64,000 nucleotides of DNA from Archangium_A sp035910535. Lineage in GTDB: Bacteria > Myxococcota > Myxococcia > Myxococcales > Myxococcaceae. Within the stretch, counting starts at the first letter, position 1. Every line of letters starts with the position of its first letter. This document shows positions 23,956 to 31,893 of this stretch, in pieces. Made by a program: the position numbers and the translations under genes. The notes beneath the pieces were generated by a model. It saw only the letters and a program-made list of their open reading frames with translations, did not search any database and was not told where the DNA came from. Location: the NCBI GenBank assembly GCA_035910535.1, contig JAMHXF010000072.1, positions 1-64,000 of the forward strand. Direction: 5' to 3'.

Positions 23956-26544
23956 TTGGTTGCCAGACACGCGGCGTTGGTGGGCGAGCTCGAAGCGTCG
24001 ATTGGCGACAACGCCGTGCGCGTCGTCGTCTGCGCTGCGCCTCGCGGTGCAGGCATGAGCCAGTCGCTCGCGTCTTTCGTCGAAGAGGTTCGTGGGTGGG
24101 GGCACCGCGCCGAGTACGTCGACGCTGAACGTGTCGGCGTGCAGGCCGGTGGCGGCATCGACGCGCTGCTTCGCGCGCGCCTCGGGCTCGACCCTGCGAC
24201 GCACGGCGAAGCGCTGCTCGAGGCCCTCGACCCCGGGCTCGAGCCGCTGGCTCGCGAGTTTCTCGCCGGCGCCATGGGCTTTCTTCGCGCCGACTTTCAG
24301 ACCACGCGGCTCGACGCGCGGAGCCGGTGGGAAGGCGCGCTCAGTGAAGTGGGGCGCTGGCTCAAAGAGGGCGACGGCGCGTTCGCGTGGGTGATTGACG
24401 ACGCGCTCTCGCTCGACGTCGAGTCGCTCAACCTCGTCACGTGGCTCGCGCAGAGCGCAGAATTTCCCGGTGTGGTGGTGCTGGCCGTACGTGACGATGA
24501 ACGCGGCGTGCTCGACACCCGGCTCAAGTCGGTGCGCGGCACGGGCAAGCTGCACGAGCTGCGGTTGGCCCCGATGACGGCAGAGGCGATGCACGAGGCT
24601 TTTCCAACGTCGGCGCGCGCAGCGAAGGGCGTGCCGCTGACGGCGCGGCTGCTCCAGCTCGCGGCACACGAGACGTCTTCAGCGCTGTCGCTCGACGCGG
24701 CGGTGCGTGAGCTGCAACGCGTGTTGCCATCGGCTGAGACGAACGTGCTCGGTGTGTTGAGCGTCTGTGGTGGTCGCCTCCCGCTCGCGGCGCTCGACGT
24801 GGCGCTCGGGGGTTCGCAACGTGACGTCGTCGCGTCGCTCGAGCGTCGGTTGCTCATTCGTCAAGGCGCGACGGCGCGGTGTCGTGGCGGCGTTGAAGTG
24901 TGGCTTCGGTTTCCGTCGCAGGCGCCTGAGGTCGACGCGGCGCACGCGCGTGTGTGGGTCGCTGCGGTCGGTGCGTGGGCTGAAGCGCAGTTGCTGGGCG
25001 ACGACTGTGGCCCGGCGCAGCGCTCGTACCTTCTGCCGATGCTGATTCGCGCCGCCGAGAGCACCGCCGACGCTGCGCGCTTGAGCCTCGCGTGGGAGCT
25101 CTCGGCGCGCGGTGGTGCTGGCGTGTACGGCTTGCGGCGCGCAGAGAGCACGGCGTCGGGCGTGCGCAGACTCGTGCTCGCGCGGCTGCAGGCTGAAGAC
25201 GAGCTGTTTCGGGGCGAAGCCGGGCTCGCCGCGAAGACGGCGCAGGCCGCGTTTCGCTCGCCGGGGCCAGCAGTCAGCGCCGGCCCCGCGGCGTGGTGCG
25301 CGGTGGTGCTGCGCGACGTTCACGACGAGCTCGAGCGGTGGGACACGCTGAGCGCCGAAGAAGCCAACCTCGCGCTCGAGCTGACGCGCGCCGAGGCGCT
25401 CTCGAACCTCGGGCAGACGGCAGAGACGCGGCGGGCCTTCGAAGCGCTGCAGGCGCGGCTGGAGCGCATCAAGCACTCCGACGCAGTGGCGGCGTTGTGG
25501 TTGCGGCTGGCGCGCACCTGGGCGTGGTTCGCGGCCGAGATGCTGGCCGACGGCGCGCTGGCGCGACGCATCTGCGCGGCGGCTCGCGCGCACGTCGGCG
25601 GTGAGGGCATCGCGCGCAGCTCCCACGCGGTGGCGTTCTTGCGCGCCGAGCAGATTGCCCACTCTCGCGGCGGAGACCAGGCGCAGGCGCGCCGGTTGGC
25701 CGACGAGCTCATCTCGGTTTCGCGTGCGCGCGGTGAACCCAAAGACGAATGTGTCGCGTGGAACGCGCGTGCGTTGCTGCACCTCCGCGACGGCGCGTTG
25801 CCGGTGGCGCGACAGGGCTTCGAGAAGAGCCTCGACCTCGCGCGCACCATCGGCTTCCGTCGGCGCGAAGCGGTGGCGATGCACAACCTGGGGTTGGTGC
25901 TCGGGTACATGGGCGAATACGGCGCGTCGCTCGCCTGTCAGGAAAAGTACCTCGCGCTCTCGGAGCAGATCGGCAACCACGCCGCGCGCGCGTACGGCCC
26001 CGCGGCCATGGCGATGGTCTACGTGCAGCAGCTCGACTCGCAGCGCGCCGAGGCGGCGATTGCACGAGCGCGTCGCGCCGCCGAAGAGAACGGTTGGCCG
26101 GGCCTCATCGCGTGGACGCGTCACCTCTCGGGGTTGCTCAAGTTGCTGCGACACCTCGAGCGCCGCGACACGTTGCAGTTGAGCCTCGCGCGCGCCGACT
26201 TTCTGGCGTGCCTCGACCTGCTCGAAGACCGCAAGGCAGGCTGGTCTGAAGAGCTCGACCCTGCCGAGACCGCGAGCTGCTTGTCGCTGACGTGGCTGTG
26301 CGCGGGCAATCACAAACAGGCGCTCTCGAGTCTGCCGCGCGCTGAACAGTACGCGTCGGGCAGCCCGCATTCAGAGCGCGTCGTCTCCGCGCTGCGTGCG
26401 CTGCTCGCGAAGCAGCCGCCCGTCGACGCGCTTCGTTGGTTCGACGCGCAGGGGTACTTTCGTTCGACCGAGCTGTGGCGCCGCGTCGCGCAGCACCTCG
26501 ATGTCCACGTACCGGAAGAGACAGAAGCCCGCACGTCGCTGTGA
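23956..26544 (+). CDS. Large TPR protein with degenerate STAND/AAA-like NTPase region
   Basis: An 862-residue protein resembling the ATPase-TPR part of STAND regulators and of PknK-like or MalT-like proteins, without a kinase or DNA-binding domain. The N-terminal ~330 residues follow a P-loop layout (LVGELEASIGD, then VVVCAAPRGAGMSQSL, Walker B-like FAWVIDDALSLD, then VVLAVRDD). The Walker A position reads RGAGMSQS: the invariant Lys is Met, so ATP binding is doubtful. Residues about 330-860 are helical repeats, with clear TPRs at 640-760 (VAWNARALLHLRDGALPVARQGF; MHNLGLVLGYMGEYGASL). The TTG start is the least certain point. It sits between nudix and sthA genes; probably a protein-interaction hub. 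Confidence 0.7.
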   Translation: MVARHAALVGELEASIGDNAVRVVVCAAPRGAGMSQSLASFVEEVRGWGHRAEYVDAERVGVQAGGGIDALLRARLGLDPATHGEALLEALDPGLEPLAREFLAGAMGFLRADFQTTRLDARSRWEGALSEVGRWLKEGDGAFAWVIDDALSLDVESLNLVTWLAQSAEFPGVVVLAVRDDERGVLDTRLKSVRGTGKLHELRLAPMTAEAMHEAFPTSARAAKGVPLTARLLQLAAHETSSALSLDAAVRELQRVLPSAETNVLGVLSVCGGRLPLAALDVALGGSQRDVVASLERRLLIRQGATARCRGGVEVWLRFPSQAPEVDAAHARVWVAAVGAWAEAQLLGDDCGPAQRSYLLPMLIRAAESTADAARLSLAWELSARGGAGVYGLRRAESTASGVRRLVLARLQAEDELFRGEAGLAAKTAQAAFRSPGPAVSAGPAAWCAVVLRDVHDELERWDTLSAEEANLALELTRAEALSNLGQTAETRRAFEALQARLERIKHSDAVAALWLRLARTWAWFAAEMLADGALARRICAAARAHVGGEGIARSSHAVAFLRAEQIAHSRGGDQAQARRLADELISVSRARGEPKDECVAWNARALLHLRDGALPVARQGFEKSLDLARTIGFRRREAVAMHNLGLVLGYMGEYGASLACQEKYLALSEQIGNHAARAYGPAAMAMVYVQQLDSQRAEAAIARARRAAEENGWPGLIAWTRHLSGLLKLLRHLERRDTLQLSLARADFLACLDLLEDRKAGWSEELDPAETASCLSLTWLCAGNHKQALSSLPRAEQYASGSPHSERVVSALRALLAKQPPVDALRWFDAQGYFRSTELWRRVAQHLDVHVPEETEARTSL

Positions 26545-26568
26545 TGGTTTGACTACCATCGACTTGTC

Positions 26569-27942
26569 ATGCGCGAGTTCGATCTGGTCGTCATCGGAGG
26601 CGGAGCTGCTGGAGAAAAGGGCGCAGTTCAGGCCGCGTACTTCGGCAAGAAGGTCGCGCTCATCGAGAAAGAAGCGCAGCTCGGCGGCGCCATGGTCAAC
26701 ACCGGCACGTTGCCCTCGAAGACGCTGCGCGAGACGGCGCTCTACCTGTCGGGGTTTCGTCAACGCGGGTTGCACGGCGTCGGCATGGGCCTCGAGCGCG
26801 CCGCGCAGGTCGACGACTTTCTCTTTCACCTCGGCCACGTCATGCAGACCGAGCAGCAGCGCATGGCGCAGAACCTCGCGAAGCACGGCGTGACGGTGTT
26901 GCACGGCGCGGCGAAGTTCATCGACGCGCACGTGGTCGAGGCAGGCGGCGAGCGCATTCGCGGCGAGCACTTCCTCATCGCCACGGGCAGTCGGCCGCAC
27001 CGCCCGCCGACGTTTCCGTTCGAGCACTCGCACGTCTACGACTCCGACGAAGTGGTGCGTGTTCACGCGCTGCCGAAGACCATGGCCATCGTCGGTGGTG
27101 GCGTCATCGGGTGTGAGTACGCGTGTCTCTTCGCGGCGCTCGGTACCCAGGTCACCGTCATCGAGTCGCGCGGCGAGGTGCTCGGCTTCCTCGACGGCGA
27201 GCTTCGCGGCTGGCTCATGGAGCGCATGCAGGCGCTCGGCGTGCGCTTCATCTTGAACGCGCAGGTCGCGCAGTGTGACGCGAGCGAGCACTCGGTGAAG
27301 TTGTGCTTCGAGAAGACCGCGCCGATTGAGGTCGAAGCCACGCTCATCTGCTCGGGGCGCACGGCGAACACCGACGGGTTGCAGTTGGAGAACGCGGGCC
27401 TCGTGGCCGGCAAGCGCGGGCAGCTGGAGGTCGACGCGCGCTTTCGTACGAAGGTGCCGCACATTGCCGCGGTGGGTGACGTCATCGGCTTTCCCGCGCT
27501 CGCGTCGACGTCGATGGAGCAGGCGCGCGTGGCGGTCGTCGACTTCTTCGACCTCAAATACAAGACGCGCGTCGCGCCGCTGTTCCCCTACGGCATCTTC
27601 ACCATTCCCGAAGTGTCGATGGCCGGTGAGACCGAAGAGGCGTTGCTCGCGGCGAAGGTCGACTACGTGAAAGGCGTCGCGAACTTCGAAGAGAACGCGC
27701 GCGGCACGATGATTGGCGAGACGGGGCACCTGAAGCTGCTCTTCCGCCGCAGCGACATGAAGCTGCTCGGCGTGCACCTCATCGGCGAAGGCGCGACCGA
27801 GCTGGTGCACATCGGCCTCATGGCGATGCTCAGCGGCGCGACCGCCGACCTCTTCATCGAGGCGTGCTTCAACTACCCGACGCTCTCGGAGGCGTACAAG
27901 TACGCGACGTACGCCGCGCTGCGTGCGCGAGGCGCGCCGTGA
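26569..27942 (+). CDS. Soluble pyridine-nucleotide transhydrogenase-like flavoprotein, redox cysteines absent
   Basis: A 457-residue member of the pyridine nucleotide-disulphide oxidoreductase family, closest in pattern to SthA (NADPH + NAD+ to NADP+ + NADH). FAD site VVIGGGAAGEKGA, NAD(P) site AIVGGGVIGCEYA, second FAD contact PHIAAVGDVIG, and C-terminal dimer domain with FNYPTLSEAYKYA. The active-site stretch reads GGAMVNTGTLPSKTLRE where disulphide enzymes have C-x4-C: both Cys are missing (SthA normally keeps the first). A dithiol function is therefore excluded; hydride transfer via FAD remains possible. GTGA overlap with the HD hydrolase downstream. Confidence 0.85.
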   Translation: MREFDLVVIGGGAAGEKGAVQAAYFGKKVALIEKEAQLGGAMVNTGTLPSKTLRETALYLSGFRQRGLHGVGMGLERAAQVDDFLFHLGHVMQTEQQRMAQNLAKHGVTVLHGAAKFIDAHVVEAGGERIRGEHFLIATGSRPHRPPTFPFEHSHVYDSDEVVRVHALPKTMAIVGGGVIGCEYACLFAALGTQVTVIESRGEVLGFLDGELRGWLMERMQALGVRFILNAQVAQCDASEHSVKLCFEKTAPIEVEATLICSGRTANTDGLQLENAGLVAGKRGQLEVDARFRTKVPHIAAVGDVIGFPALASTSMEQARVAVVDFFDLKYKTRVAPLFPYGIFTIPEVSMAGETEEALLAAKVDYVKGVANFEENARGTMIGETGHLKLLFRRSDMKLLGVHLIGEGATELVHIGLMAMLSGATADLFIEACFNYPTLSEAYKYATYAALRARGAP

Positions 27943-28469
27943 GCTGGAACCAGGAGCTCTTCAAGCGCACGCTCGACTTCGCCGCGAAGGCGCACGGCGA
28001 GCAGAAGATTCTCGGCACCGGCGCGCCGTACGTGGTGCACGTGGTGAAGGTCACCTCCGAGATTCTCCGCGTGGCTGACGGCACGTTCGACGTCGACCTC
28101 GCGATGCAGTGCGCGTTGCTGCACGACTGCATGGAAGACGCCGGCGTGACCTTCGTGCAACTCGAGCACGCGTTCGGCCTCAAGGTGGCGCAAGGTGTCC
28201 ACGCGCTGACGAAGGACGAGCGCGTCGCGAAGGTTGACCGCATGAACGACGCGCTCCGGCGCATTCGTTTGCAGCCGCGCGAGGTGTGGCTGGTGAAGCT
28301 CGCCGACCGCATCACCAACCTCGAGCCCGCGCCGCCGCAATGGAGCGAAGAGAAGGTGCGCGAGTACCGGGCCGAAGCGCATGTGATTCACGATGCGCTG
28401 CACGAGGCGCATGCCGGGTTGGCGGCGCGGCTCAGCGAGAAGATCGCCGCGTACTCAGCTCTGAAATGA
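27939..28469 (+). CDS. HD-domain hydrolase, MESH1/SpoT-like (p)ppGpp hydrolase
   Basis: A 176-residue stand-alone HD domain. Metal and substrate motifs of the SpoT/MESH1 hydrolases are visible: YVVHVVKV (first His), ALLHDCMEDAG (H-D...E-D) and LVKLADRITNLEP (D...N). The usual HP in the first motif is HV, and the ring-contacting Arg is Lys. It should remove pyrophosphate from ppGpp, or act on a related nucleotide. The GTG start overlaps the sthA-like stop (GTGA). The 3' end overlaps the convergent LysR gene by 38 bases. It pairs logically with the synthetase-only gene at 5495, although the two are 21 kb apart. Confidence 0.82.
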   Translation: MSWNQELFKRTLDFAAKAHGEQKILGTGAPYVVHVVKVTSEILRVADGTFDVDLAMQCALLHDCMEDAGVTFVQLEHAFGLKVAQGVHALTKDERVAKVDRMNDALRRIRLQPREVWLVKLADRITNLEPAPPQWSEEKVREYRAEAHVIHDALHEAHAGLAARLSEKIAAYSALK

Positions 28470-29319
28470 GCAGGTCGGCCACGCGGCGCACGCGTGGAAT
28501 GTCGAGCGCCGACTTCGCGCACACCAGGTGCAGCGTTTGCTTCGCCCACGGCCCGAGGTCGACGTCGAGCGGCACCAGCGATGTCTCTCGTTTGAAGCGG
28601 TGCAGGTTGCTCCCGAGAATCATCGCGCCCACGCCGGCTTCTGCCGCCGCGAGCTGCACCAGGTAGTGGTCTGCGGTGAACACCGGCGCGAAGTCTGGAA
28701 TCGCCGCCCTCAGCTGCGGGTTCGGCGGTACCGCGTCGAACTGTGGGCTCCACGCGACCCACGGAAGTGACTGCAGCGTCACCTTTCGTGGCAGCCGCGC
28801 CTTGAGCGACCTCGAGACGAAGACCGCCGCGGTGTGCGTCACGCTGTGGACGAGCACGAGATCGCTGTTCGACGGCGCGACGGGGCGCAGCGCGAGCTCG
28901 GCTTCTCCGCGCACGAGGTCGAGGTACTGCACCCCCGAGAGCAGCTCGAGGTGCAGGGCCGGGTGCTTCTGCGCGAGCGCGCCCGCGAACGGCGCGAGAA
29001 ACTCGAAGCACAACGAAGGGCTCGCGGTGATGCGCACGAGGCCCCGCGGCGTGCCGTCTCTCGACTCGGCCGCGCGGTTCAATTCACCGGCCCACTCCGC
29101 CATCTTCTTCGTCGGCAGCAGCAGGCGCTCTCCGGCCGAGGTGAGCGTCGCGCCCTCGACGCTGCGGCGAAACAACGCGGCCCCCACGGTGTATTCGAGC
29201 AGCGCCAGGCGTCGCGTCACCGTGGGTTGGCCCAGCTTCAACTGCCGCGCCGCGCCGCTCAGACTCCCCGCTTCAGCGATGGCAAGGAACAGCTTTGCGT
29301 CGTCCCATGAAATATCCAC
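28432..29319 (-). CDS. LysR-family transcriptional regulator
   Basis: A 295-residue regulator: N-terminal winged helix (SWDDAKLFLAIAEAGSLSGAARQLKLGQPTVTRRLALLE) and a C-terminal periplasmic-binding-like effector domain (about 90-290). The GTG start (GTGGATATTTC) lies within a palindrome at 29314-29327, suggesting autoregulation. It is divergent from the metallo-beta-lactamase-fold lipoprotein gene by 65 bases, the usual arrangement of a LysR regulator and its target. Confidence 0.92.
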   Translation of the reverse strand: MDISWDDAKLFLAIAEAGSLSGAARQLKLGQPTVTRRLALLEYTVGAALFRRSVEGATLTSAGERLLLPTKKMAEWAGELNRAAESRDGTPRGLVRITASPSLCFEFLAPFAGALAQKHPALHLELLSGVQYLDLVRGEAELALRPVAPSNSDLVLVHSVTHTAAVFVSRSLKARLPRKVTLQSLPWVAWSPQFDAVPPNPQLRAAIPDFAPVFTADHYLVQLAAAEAGVGAMILGSNLHRFKRETSLVPLDVDLGPWAKQTLHLVCAKSALDIPRVRRVADLLISELSTRRSSR

Positions 29320-29327
29320 AAGTGGAT
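29314..29327. promoter_or_regulatory. Palindrome overlapping LysR start codon
   Basis: ATCCAC-AA-GTGGAT, perfect over 12 of 14 positions with a 2-base centre. It overlaps the GTG start of the LysR gene and lies 58 bases upstream of the divergent lipoprotein gene. A plausible operator for one or both; no T-N11-A shape, so the assignment to the LysR protein is uncertain. Confidence 0.45.
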
Positions 29328-29384
29328 GGTGTCATGCCGAGATGGTCGATTTCCATGCGCAGGTGAATCGTTACCTTGAGCCGC

Positions 29385-30290
29385 ATGGAACTGATTCTTC
29401 TCGCGGCAGTGGTGGTGTTGAGCGGTTGTTCGACGACGTCTCACGGCACGAAGCCGTCGACGCTGGGCACGGCGCGTGATGTGGCGGCGCTCGAGGCCTC
29501 GTTGGCGATGCCGGGCGTCGTTCAACTCGAGACGGTGAACTCAGCCGACTGGCACATCGACCGAAGTGGCTTGTTGAACCTGAGCCACCCCACCGCGAAG
29601 GCCGCGGGCCTCACCGATGGGCTCGAGCCGATTCAGGTCTACTTCCACGTCATTCGTCACCCCACGTTCGGCACCTTCATCGTCGACACCGGCATGGAGA
29701 CCGCGCTGCGCGACGCGCCTGAACACTCGGCGCTCAGCGGGCTGGTTCGCAGCGCCATGCGAATGGACCTGTTGAAGGTGAACGTGCCGCTGGGCGAGTG
29801 GCTGAAGAAAGAAGGGCGCCTCGACGGCGTGTTGCTCACGCACCTGCACCTCGACCACGTCGCGGGGTTGCCCGACGTGCCGTCGACCACACCGATTTAC
29901 GCGGGCCCCGGCGAGACGCGGGTGACGGGGTTGATGAACGCGTTCACGCGCGGCTCCATCGACGCGGCGCTTGCGGGGAAGCAGCTGATTTCAGAGTGGC
30001 CATACGCGCAGAGCGACGAGAGCGTCGTCGACATCTTTGGTGATGGCTCGGTGTGGGCGTTGTGGGTGCCGGGGCACACGCCGGGCAGTACGGCGTACCT
30101 CGTACGCACGACGAGCGGCGCGGTGTTGCTCACCGGCGATGGCAGTCACACGCGCTGGGGTTGGGAGCACCACGTCGAGCCGGGCACGTTCACCAACGAC
30201 GCGGCGCGCAGCCGCGTGAGCTTCGAGCGGCTGCAGACCTTCTCGAAGGCGCACCCCGAAATCGAAGTGCGCCTCGGCCATCAGCGTTAG
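29385..30290 (+). CDS. Metallo-beta-lactamase-fold lipoprotein (lactonase-like)
   Basis: A 301-residue protein with lipobox signal MELILLAAVVVLSGC, anchoring it at the envelope. The metal-binding core is intact: THLHLDHVAG (HxHxDH), GHTPGSTAYLV (third His) and LTGDGSH (bridging Asp). The closest functional relatives with this layout are lactonases of the AHL-degrading AiiA type and related hydrolases; in this genome the substrate cannot be named. The alternative TTG at 29376 adds three residues. The stop codon overlaps the stop of the convergent doxX-like gene by 4 bases. Probably controlled by the divergent LysR. Confidence 0.83.
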   Translation: MELILLAAVVVLSGCSTTSHGTKPSTLGTARDVAALEASLAMPGVVQLETVNSADWHIDRSGLLNLSHPTAKAAGLTDGLEPIQVYFHVIRHPTFGTFIVDTGMETALRDAPEHSALSGLVRSAMRMDLLKVNVPLGEWLKKEGRLDGVLLTHLHLDHVAGLPDVPSTTPIYAGPGETRVTGLMNAFTRGSIDAALAGKQLISEWPYAQSDESVVDIFGDGSVWALWVPGHTPGSTAYLVRTTSGAVLLTGDGSHTRWGWEHHVEPGTFTNDAARSRVSFERLQTFSKAHPEIEVRLGHQR

Positions 30291-30706
30291 GCGGGCTGCA
30301 GGGCGCCGCGCGGCTGAGTCGACGTCTTCTTCGAGGCGAACAGCGGGCGGTACGCCTCCCGCTGCTGCCACGCGGCGAACCCCAGCACCGCGACGATGAC
30401 GACGGGCAGGGCGACGCCGCTTTGAACGACCAGCGCGTGGAACGCGAAGATGTTCACGACGATGGGCGCGAGCAGCACCAGCGCGAACGCCACCAGTCGG
30501 TTCGAGAGCAGCAGCAGCCCGGCGACGAGCTCCGTCAACTTCACCAGCGTCATGAGGTACGTGCCGCTGAGCGCCTGCACGTACGTGCCCGCGATGCCTT
30601 CATACGGTGGCTGGTCGGGGACCAGATGAAAGAGCACCATCGCGCCGAACGCGGTGAAGAGCAGGCCGAGAAAGAGTCGGGGGAGGTGGGCAGCGAAGCG
30701 CTTCAT
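30287..30706 (-). CDS. DoxX-family membrane protein
   Basis: A 139-residue protein with four membrane helices: about 8-28 (LPRLFLGLLFTAFGAMVLF), 48-66, 72-92 and 95-115. The arrangement and length fit the DoxX/DoxD-like family, which includes quinol-oxidase-associated proteins; many members have no known role. It is divergent from the LysR regulator at 30807 by 100 bases and is its likely target. The convergent end overlaps the metallo-beta-lactamase-fold gene by 4 bases. Confidence 0.75.
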   Translation of the reverse strand: MKRFAAHLPRLFLGLLFTAFGAMVLFHLVPDQPPYEGIAGTYVQALSGTYLMTLVKLTELVAGLLLLSNRLVAFALVLLAPIVVNIFAFHALVVQSGVALPVVIVAVLGFAAWQQREAYRPLFASKKTSTQPRGALQPA

Positions 30707-30788
30707 GCAGAAATCTCCAGGAGGGTGACGACCGCGCCGAAGTAAGTGGGTTGCGTTGGAGGCGCCAGTCAGTGCGAAGCCAACTCTT

Positions 30789-30807
30789 TGTTGCTACTGA
30801 TGCAACA
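30789..30807. promoter_or_regulatory. LysR-type operator abutting the regulator start codon
   Basis: TGTTGC-N7-GCAACA: perfect 6-base arms containing a T-N11-A core, the classical LysR box. The last base is the A of the regulator's ATG. A weaker copy (GTTGC-N7-GCGCC) starts 40 bases upstream at 30750, about four helical turns away, in the same divergent gap. Confidence 0.65.
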
Positions 30808-31700
30808 TGGACTGGAGCCGAGTGCCGGTGTTCCTGAAGGTCGTTGATCAAGGCAGCTTCACCGCTGCGGCCAAAGCGCTGGGCGTGCCGAAGTCGACGG
30901 CGAGCCGCGCGGTGACGACGCTCGAGCGTGAACTCGAGACTCAGCTGCTGCAGCGCACCACGCGCGCGCTTGAGCTGACCGAAGCAGGTCGCGTGTTCTA
31001 CGAGCGGGCGAAAGCGGCGCGCGCGGCGCTCGAAGAAGCGCAGGCCGAGGTTTCGCAGACGGCCGACGAGGCCTCTGGCTCCGTGCGCATTTCGGTGCCC
31101 AACGACGCGATTCCGATGATCGACGTGCTCGCGCGCTTCTCGAAGAAGTACCCGAACATCAACGTCGACATCGTCGTCACCAACCGCCACGTGAACCTCA
31201 TCGAAGAAGGCGTCGACCTCGCGCTGCGTGCCGGGCGCCTCGACGATTCGTCGCTGGTGGCGCGGAAGTTGGCGCAGTCAGACCTGGGGGTGTTCGCCTC
31301 GCCCGAGTACCTGCGCAAGCACCCCGCGCCGCGCACGCTCGATGAGCTCTCGAAGCATCAGGTCGTGCTCTTCAAGGGGCGGCTCGGTCGCCAGCGAATG
31401 AAGTTTCAGTCTGAGAAAGAAGAGCGCGAGGTGACGTTGCGCGGGCCCATCACCGTTGACGATCTCTCATTCGTGCGCGGCCTGGTGGTGCGTGGTTCAG
31501 GGCTCGGGTTGCTGCCCATTTTCTTCAGCAACGTCCGCATCAAAGGCGTTCAGTTCGAGCGCGTGTTGCCCGACTGGCACATCGCCGGCGGTGGCGTTCA
31601 CCTCGTGATGCCCGCCTCGAAGTACGTGCCGTCACGCGTTCGTCTGCTCGCCGACTTCATCTACGAGAACTTCAAGCCGTTGGAGTGCTCGAAGCACTGA
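30807..31700 (+). CDS. LysR-family transcriptional regulator
   Basis: A 297-residue regulator with N-terminal helix-turn-helix (VPVFLKVVDQGSFTAAAKALGVPKSTASRAVTTLERELETQLLQRTTR) and a standard effector domain. The pattern is that of the large CrgA/AaeR-like subgroup. It is divergent from the doxX-like gene and carries a LysR box touching its own ATG, so negative autoregulation is likely. Effector unknown. Confidence 0.93.
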   Translation: MDWSRVPVFLKVVDQGSFTAAAKALGVPKSTASRAVTTLERELETQLLQRTTRALELTEAGRVFYERAKAARAALEEAQAEVSQTADEASGSVRISVPNDAIPMIDVLARFSKKYPNINVDIVVTNRHVNLIEEGVDLALRAGRLDDSSLVARKLAQSDLGVFASPEYLRKHPAPRTLDELSKHQVVLFKGRLGRQRMKFQSEKEEREVTLRGPITVDDLSFVRGLVVRGSGLGLLPIFFSNVRIKGVQFERVLPDWHIAGGGVHLVMPASKYVPSRVRLLADFIYENFKPLECSKH

Positions 31701-31717
31701 CCTGCACGAAAACGACG

Positions 31718-31747
31718 ACGGGCACCTCAGTCGCCCGAAGTGCCCGT
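31718..31747. terminator. Hairpin between LysR gene and tRNA-Phe
   Basis: Perfect 8-bp stem ACGGGCAC / GTGCCCGT with a 14-base loop, in the gap between convergent LysR and tRNA transcripts. Leftwards it is followed by CGTCGTTTTCG, rightwards by GATTCTTGAGTATTCTG. Probably ends both. Confidence 0.55.
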
Positions 31748-31767
31748 GATTCTTGAGTATTCTGTTG

Positions 31768-31840
31768 TGCCCAAGGCCGGAATCGAACCAGCGACACGGG
31801 GATTTTCAATCCCCTGCTCTACCAACTGAGCTACTTGGGC
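31768..31840 (-). tRNA. tRNA-Phe (GAA)
   Basis: 73 bases. Acceptor arm GCCCAAG / CTTGGGC, D-arm GCTC...GAGC, anticodon arm GGGGA / TCCCC around loop TTGAAAA (anticodon GAA), T-arm with the GTTCGATTC loop, discriminator A. CCA is not encoded. It lies between a LysR gene and the exporter operon; a TTGACG stands upstream as a possible -35 element. Confidence 0.97.
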
Positions 31841-31893
31841 GGCCTGCAACTGCGTGAAGCGGGGCGCGTTGTGCCCCACGAGTCGTAGTGTCG

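Noticed and set aside
31768..31840. tRNA-Phe as integration site of a mobile element
   Set aside because: No integrase, no duplicated tRNA 3' end within the window, and flanking genes are ordinary chromosomal ones.
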